A stretch of DNA of 64,000 bases, taken from JAXMAR01 sp046350295. GTDB taxonomy: Bacteria > Planctomycetota > Planctomycetia > Gemmatales > Gemmataceae. The translations under genes were made by a program, and so were the position numbers. Every line of letters starts with the position of its first letter. Position 1 is the stretch's first letter. The notes under the pieces are model-generated. The model did no database searches. It saw nothing but the letters and a program-made list of their open reading frames with translations, and was not told the DNA's origin. Shown here piece after piece: positions 60,124-64,000 of the stretch. The DNA lies in contig JAXMAR010000005.1 of the NCBI GenBank assembly GCA_046350295.1, positions 196,598 to 260,597 of the forward strand. The letters run 5' to 3'.

Positions 60124-61188
60124 TCACCGCTGAAAGATCGGCAGATACCCCGCCGGGACCGACAGGATGATCGTCGCGATGCTCGTCTGGTACACCGGCC
60201 CGACTTCGCTGCGGGTGGTGCGCGACCAGCTGCCGTCGGCTTGTTGCTGGCCGCCGAAGAAGCGTTCCATCTTGTCGTACCAGTCGTCCCAGTCCTTGCC
60301 GCCGACCTGGTGCATGGCGTGGGCGGCGTAGTAGTGGCCGTAGTAGAAGTGGATGGGGCTGTCGCTGGTCTTCTTCATGTAGTCGACGGCCTTCTCGATG
60401 TCGATGCCGTAGTCCTTGGCGATGTCCTTCTTGTCGTACTTGCCGGAGAGGAAGAGGACGCAGCAGCCGGCCGCCGTGCGGGCGAAGCCGGGGGCCCCGG
60501 AGCCGGACTGGTAAGTGAAGCCGCCGCCGTGGTAGCAGGACTTGATGTAGCGGATCGCCTTGTCGAAGGTGGCGTCGGGGACCTTGATGCCGCCGTTGCG
60601 GGCCGAACGCAGCGCCATCACCTGCATGATGGTGACCGAGATGTCGGCCCCGGTGGGACGCGGCTCGTAGCGCCAGCCCCCCATCGGCTTGCCGTCCCGG
60701 TCGACGCGGTCGCGCTGCTGCGTGTTGACGATGAGGTTGACCGCTTTCTTGAGGACGGGACGCAGGTCCTCGTCCATCGTCTGGCCCCAGAGCTCGGCAA
60801 GAGCCAGGGTGGCCATCGCATGCGCGTACATGTTGCCGCCGCGCGCGCCGATCAGGTAGGCGCCTTCTTTTTCCTCCGGGCTGGCGCCGGCGATCTCGAC
60901 CTTCTGAGCCGAGGCGATCAGGAAACGGCCGGCCTTGGCGACCTCGGGCCCGTAAAGCCCCTGGTTGGGTAGGTGCCCCTGCGACATGAAGGCGAGCATG
61001 GCGAAGGCGGTAATCGCCGTGTTGTGCTGGTAGGGGCCCTCGGAGAAGGAGCCGTCGGTGTTCTGCTTGCTGGAAAGCCACTCGAGCGCCTTGTCGATGC
61101 GCTTCTGCGTCTCCTCCTTGATCTTGACGTCGGCGTGGGCGTGGGGGACGAGGAGGAGCAGGGCGGCGGGCAGGATGAGGATGCGCAT
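60124..61188 (-). CDS. Secreted terpenoid-cyclase/prenyltransferase-fold protein
   Basis: A 354-residue protein with a signal peptide (about 1-20). The mature part is an alpha/alpha toroid with repeats of the prenyltransferase/squalene oxidase type: W-L-S-S-K-Q-N-T-D-G-S-F, Y-L-I-G-A-R-G-G-N-M-Y-A-H-A, G-G-G-F-T-Y-Q-S-G-S-G and Q-Q-Q-A-D-G-S-W-S. The D-x-D-D-T-A cyclase motif is absent, and the protein is half the size of squalene-hopene cyclase, so a binding role is more likely than cyclisation. The ATG at 61188 is chosen for the signal peptide. Confidence 0.75.
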   Translation of the reverse strand: MRILILPAALLLLVPHAHADVKIKEETQKRIDKALEWLSSKQNTDGSFSEGPYQHNTAITAFAMLAFMSQGHLPNQGLYGPEVAKAGRFLIASAQKVEIAGASPEEKEGAYLIGARGGNMYAHAMATLALAELWGQTMDEDLRPVLKKAVNLIVNTQQRDRVDRDGKPMGGWRYEPRPTGADISVTIMQVMALRSARNGGIKVPDATFDKAIRYIKSCYHGGGFTYQSGSGAPGFARTAAGCCVLFLSGKYDKKDIAKDYGIDIEKAVDYMKKTSDSPIHFYYGHYYAAHAMHQVGGKDWDDWYDKMERFFGGQQQADGSWSRTTRSEVGPVYQTSIATIILSVPAGYLPIFQR

Positions 61189-61285
61189 GGCAGGGTCCGG
61201 ATGGCGGGAGGGTGGAACAAGGATAGGGTAACAGGTTTGGCGGGGGATTGCCAGGATTTCGGCCACGGGAGGGCAGGCAGGGAGT

Positions 61286-61318
61286 CTACCACGGAAGGAA
61301 CGGAAGAGACGGAAGGGA
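61286..61318. repeat. Degenerate ACGGAAG repeats
   Basis: About four imperfect units of ACGGAAG(A/G) in the divergent gap between the cyclase-fold gene and the ArsR gene. Low-complexity sequence; no function is apparent. Confidence 0.4.
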
Positions 61319-61509
61319 AAACGTTTGGCTTATTCAAACACTTCGCCACGCGCCGCGCGCGGTGTGGCCAACGCAGCTACGACCTCCTCTACCGGCGTCA
61401 CTCTCGTTGCATCACCGCTTTCTCCAGCCAGAGGCTCTGCGGCAGGCTGAGTGGCGATAGCCCCATTCGAGGGCGCGGCCGCAGGTCTTGAAGGGGACGG
61501 GATCGTGGA

Positions 61510-61538
61510 TTGACCATATTCGAAGGTTCGCATATAAT
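61510..61538 (+). promoter_or_regulatory. ArsR operon promoter with operator in the spacer
   Basis: TTGACC (61510-61515) and a perfect TATAAT (61533-61538) are 17 bases apart. The spacer holds an inverted repeat ATATTCGAA-GG-TTCGCATAT (61516-61535) with one mismatch in nine. A dimeric regulator bound there would block RNA polymerase. Autoregulation by the ArsR protein encoded downstream is the natural reading. Confidence 0.7.
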
Positions 61539-61576
61539 ATTGCCTTCCCCCCCCTCTCGTCGCACGCGGGGTTCCG

Positions 61577-61915
61577 ATGCAGGACGAGCTTCGTCGCTTC
61601 AAGGCCGGCGTCTTTCAGGCTCTGGCCCATCCTACGCGCATCGCCATCGTCGAGCTGCTGCGCGATGAAGGCGAGGTCCCCGTCAGCCGCATCCACGAGC
61701 GGCTCAGCCTCGAGCAAGCCAACGCCTCCCAGCACCTCGCCGTGCTGCGCTCCAAGCAGATCGTCACCGGACGAAAAGAAGGCAACCAGGTCTTCTATTC
61801 CCTGCGCGACCCCATCCTCGGCAAGGTCTTGAACCTGATGCGCCAGTACTTCCTCGCCCACCTGAGCGAAGCCCTGGACCTGCTCAAGAACATGGAAGAG
61901 AGCCCACCGAAATAA
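61577..61915 (+). CDS. ArsR family transcriptional regulator
   Basis: A 112-residue winged-helix regulator. The DNA-binding helices are seen in F-Q-A-L-A-H-P-T-R-I-A-I-V-E-L-L and A-N-A-S-Q-H-L-A-V-L-R, and the wing in V-T-G-R-K-E-G-N-Q-V-F-Y-S-L. No metal-site cysteine motif (E-L-C-V-C) is present, so the signal is not arsenic; the protein has no cysteine at all. It is the first gene of an operon with an HTH-EIIA protein and hyfB, and a matching operator lies on its promoter. Confidence 0.88.
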   Translation: MQDELRRFKAGVFQALAHPTRIAIVELLRDEGEVPVSRIHERLSLEQANASQHLAVLRSKQIVTGRKEGNQVFYSLRDPILGKVLNLMRQYFLAHLSEALDLLKNMEESPPK

Positions 61916-61929
61916 CAAGGAGCACGCCC

Positions 61930-62628
61930 GTGCAGTTGACCGTTCGGGAGGTCGGCAAGTTCCTCAACGTCTCCGAAGCGACCGTGACCCGCTGGATCAA
62001 GCAGCGCGGTCTGCCCGCGCAGTACGTCGCCGGCCAGTATCGCTTCCATCGCGCCGAGCTGCTCGAGTGGGCCACCGCCAACCAGATCAAGGTGGCGCCC
62101 GAGTTGTTCGATCATCCGGACACCGACGACGAGCCGGCCTCCAGCCTGGCCGCCGCCCTCGAAGCCGGCGGGATCTTCTACGGCCTCAAGGATACCGACA
62201 AGGACCGGGCCTTGCGCGCCCTCATCGACGTGCTGCCGCTGCCCGACGGCATCGACCGCGAGTTCCTGCTCCGCCTGTTCCAGGCCCGCGAAGCCGCCGC
62301 CTCCACCGCCATCGGCGACGGCGTCGCCCTGCCCCATGTGCGCAACCCCATCGTCCTGCACGTCGACCGCCCCAGCGTCACCCTCGCCTTCCTGGAGCGG
62401 CCCGTCGATTTCGGCGCCCTGGACGGCAAGCCGGTTCAGGTCCTCTTCTCCCTGATCTGCCCGACGACGCGCAGTCACCTCCAGATGCTGGCCCGCCTCT
62501 CCTTCGCCATGCACGATCCCCGCTTCAAGGATGTTGTCCTGCGTCAGGCCCGGCCGGACGAGATCCTGGGCGAAGCGCGCCGCCTCGATGCGGCCCTGGC
62601 GCCGACGGCGGGAAAGGCGACGCCCTGA
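61930..62628 (+). CDS. Helix-turn-helix domain fused to a PTS EIIA domain
   Basis: A 232-residue cytosolic protein. Residues 1-55 are an excisionase/MerR-like HTH (T-V-R-E-V-G-K-F-L-N-V-S-E-A-T-V-T-R-W-I). Residues about 80-225 form an EIIA-fructose/nitrogen domain with the phosphorylatable His in G-V-A-L-P-H-V-R-N-P. EIIA proteins of the nitrogen PTS sense phosphorylation state. The fusion suggests DNA-linked or regulatory use. It starts at a GTG with AAGGAG upstream, 14 bases after arsR, and ends two bases before hyfB, so it is translated with both. Confidence 0.85.
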   Translation: MQLTVREVGKFLNVSEATVTRWIKQRGLPAQYVAGQYRFHRAELLEWATANQIKVAPELFDHPDTDDEPASSLAAALEAGGIFYGLKDTDKDRALRALIDVLPLPDGIDREFLLRLFQAREAAASTAIGDGVALPHVRNPIVLHVDRPSVTLAFLERPVDFGALDGKPVQVLFSLICPTTRSHLQMLARLSFAMHDPRFKDVVLRQARPDEILGEARRLDAALAPTAGKATP

Positions 62629-62630
62629 CC

Positions 62631-64000
62631 ATGTCTCTTCTTCTTCTCGCTCTTGCCCTGTTTGTCCTGGGAGGGATCGCGGCGTTTCTGCTGTCCGCCG
62701 CCCCACGCGCCGCCACGCTCACGGGCGCCTCGAGCGCCGCCGCCGGCTGTCTGCTCGCCCTCATCCCCACCCTCGGCGTCCTGCTCGACGGCGACACGCT
62801 GGCGCTGCGCTTCGCCTGGGATGACGCGCACGGCGCCTTCTCGGTGGCGCTCGACGGCCTCAGCGCCTTCTTTCTTCTCCCCGTCCTTGTCCTGGCCGGA
62901 CTGGCCGCGGTCTACGGCGCCGATTACCTGCTCGCCTATCGACACGAGAAACGGCTCGGCGCTCCGTGGCTCTTCTTCAACCTCTTCGTCGCCGGCATGA
63001 CGCTCGTCGTCATCGCCCGGACCGTCTTCCTGTTCCTCGCGGCCTGGGAAGTGATGTCGATCGCCGCCTACTTCCTGGTCACCTTCGAGCACGAGAAAGC
63101 CGAGGTGCGCAGGGCGGGCTGGGTCTACCTCGTCGCCACCCACCTCGGCGTAGCGTTCCTGTTCGTCGCGTTTCTCTTGCTGGGCGGACAGGCGGGCAGC
63201 CTGGACTTCGCGGCTCTGCGCGCCTTGCCGCAGCTTTCGCCCGTCCTGACCGGACTCGTCTTCGGGGCCGCGCTGATCGGCTTTGGCGCCAAGGCGGGCT
63301 TCGTGCCGTTTCACGTCTGGCTGCCCGAGGCGCATCCCGCCGCGCCGTCGCACGTCTCCGCCTTGATGTCGGGCGTGATGATCAAGATGGGGCTCTATGG
63401 CTTGCTGCGCGTGCTCACGTTCCTGGGAGCGCCGGCGCCCTGGTGGGGCGCGACGCTGGCGAGCCTCGGACTCCTCACCGCGCTGGTGGGCGTCGCGCTG
63501 GCGCTTTCCCAGCGCGACATCAAGCGCGTCCTCGCCTATTCCAGCATCGAGAACATCGGCTTGATCGCCCTGGCGCTCGGCCTGGGACTTTGGGGCTGGG
63601 CCAACCACCTGCCGGCGCTGGCCGCGCTCGCCGTGACCGCCGGCCTCTTGCACATCTGGAACCACTCTCTCATGAAGGGCCTGATGTTCTTCGCGGCGGG
63701 CAGCGTGCTGCACGGCGCCGGCACGAAAGACATGGAGAAACTCGGCGGTTTGCTCCGGCGCATGCCCTGGACCGGCGGCCTGATGATCGCCGGCGCCGTC
63801 GCCATCGCGGCCCTTCCCCCCTTGAACGGCTTCGTCGGCAAGTGGCTCCTGTACCTAGGCCTCTTCCACGCCGGCCTCGATACCGACAGCGGCAATCTCT
63901 CGGCGCTCCTGAGCGTCGGCCTGCTGGCCCTGATCGGCGGGCTGGCGGCGGTCGCCTTCGTCCGGCTCGCCGGGGTTGTCCTTCTCGGGGCCCCGCGCAG
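62631..64000 (+). CDS. hyfB: Hydrogenase-4 subunit B / NuoL-like antiporter subunit (partial)
   Basis: The gene runs off the window after 456 codons. It encodes a membrane protein with at least twelve hydrophobic segments. The proton-antiporter core is clear: G-F-G-A-K-A-G-F-V-P-F-H-V-W-L-P-E-A-H-P with the key Lys, S-A-L-M-S-G-V-M-I-K and L-A-Y-S-S-I-E-N-I-G. This pattern is closer to HyfB/HycC of formate hydrogenlyase than to NuoL. It probably starts a set of genes for an energy-converting hydrogenase-like (Ehr) complex, which lies beyond the end. Confidence 0.85.
   Translation, partial: MSLLLLALALFVLGGIAAFLLSAAPRAATLTGASSAAAGCLLALIPTLGVLLDGDTLALRFAWDDAHGAFSVALDGLSAFFLLPVLVLAGLAAVYGADYLLAYRHEKRLGAPWLFFNLFVAGMTLVVIARTVFLFLAAWEVMSIAAYFLVTFEHEKAEVRRAGWVYLVATHLGVAFLFVAFLLLGGQAGSLDFAALRALPQLSPVLTGLVFGAALIGFGAKAGFVPFHVWLPEAHPAAPSHVSALMSGVMIKMGLYGLLRVLTFLGAPAPWWGATLASLGLLTALVGVALALSQRDIKRVLAYSSIENIGLIALALGLGLWGWANHLPALAALAVTAGLLHIWNHSLMKGLMFFAAGSVLHGAGTKDMEKLGGLLRRMPWTGGLMIAGAVAIAALPPLNGFVGKWLLYLGLFHAGLDTDSGNLSALLSVGLLALIGGLAAVAFVRLAGVVLLGAPR

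Noticed and set aside
60124..61188. Squalene-hopene cyclase
   Set aside because: It has a signal peptide, about half the usual length and no D-x-D-D-T-A motif.

Overview
The window is strongly GC-rich and gene-dense. It reads as a piece of a Planctomycetota chromosome, most likely a Gemmataceae-type bacterium. This is inferred from gene content: Tat-exported Gfo/Idh/MocA oxidoreductase and sugar-isomerase-like proteins, GYF_2 (DUF4339) membrane proteins, a secreted C25-like peptidase, Uma2 and Rpn nucleases, and many palindromic intergenic elements. No rRNA, tRNA or CRISPR array was seen.

Layout. 1-8.4 kb: the FtsK C-terminus, ClpB, a small Bfd-type [2Fe-2S] protein behind a promoter with a Fur-box-like palindrome, an ABC exporter pair (ATPase frameshifted), hemF, a Uma2 nuclease and a secreted metallo-beta-lactamase-fold protein. 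8.4-16.2 kb: lspA, a PAP2 phosphatase, a UbiA prenyltransferase, a small protein followed by an RpoD-like sigma factor, two overlapping coiled-coil membrane proteins and a GlsB-type membrane protein. 16.3-24 kb: a minus-strand arginine block argB-argD-argF followed by bfr, a GNAT-GNAT-cyclic-nucleotide-domain fusion, an M20 peptidase (frameshifted) and a flavin reductase-like protein. 24-36.5 kb: accessory genes, including a His/Lys-rich secreted protein, an Rpn-type nuclease, a MazF-type toxin-antitoxin pair, a thioredoxin-like exported protein interrupted by one in-frame UGA (candidate selenoprotein), a Gfo/Idh/MocA protein and a C25-like peptidase.

36.5-52.7 kb: a dienelactone hydrolase, a sugar isomerase-like protein, a tandem STAS protein, purF, divergent polyphosphate glucokinase and class III FBPase genes, a cyclic-nucleotide phosphodiesterase-like hydrolase, a CPBP protease, a methyltransferase, an S1-domain protein and a nucleoside phosphorylase-like protein. 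52.8-57 kb: a decayed or error-rich block with a penicillin acylase gene broken by many indels, a VapBC-like pair and an IS1634-type transposase remnant. 57-64 kb: a zinc-protease lipoprotein, an S1C/HtrA protease, small paired genes, a secreted terpenoid-cyclase-fold protein, then an operon of an ArsR regulator, an HTH-EIIA fusion and hyfB, which runs off the end.

The most notable signals are the candidate selenocysteine codon at 30185-30187, the operators at 3461-3485 and 61516-61535 placed on well-formed promoters, several families of long inverted repeats at gene junctions, and a set of frameshifted genes that could be real decay or assembly indels.
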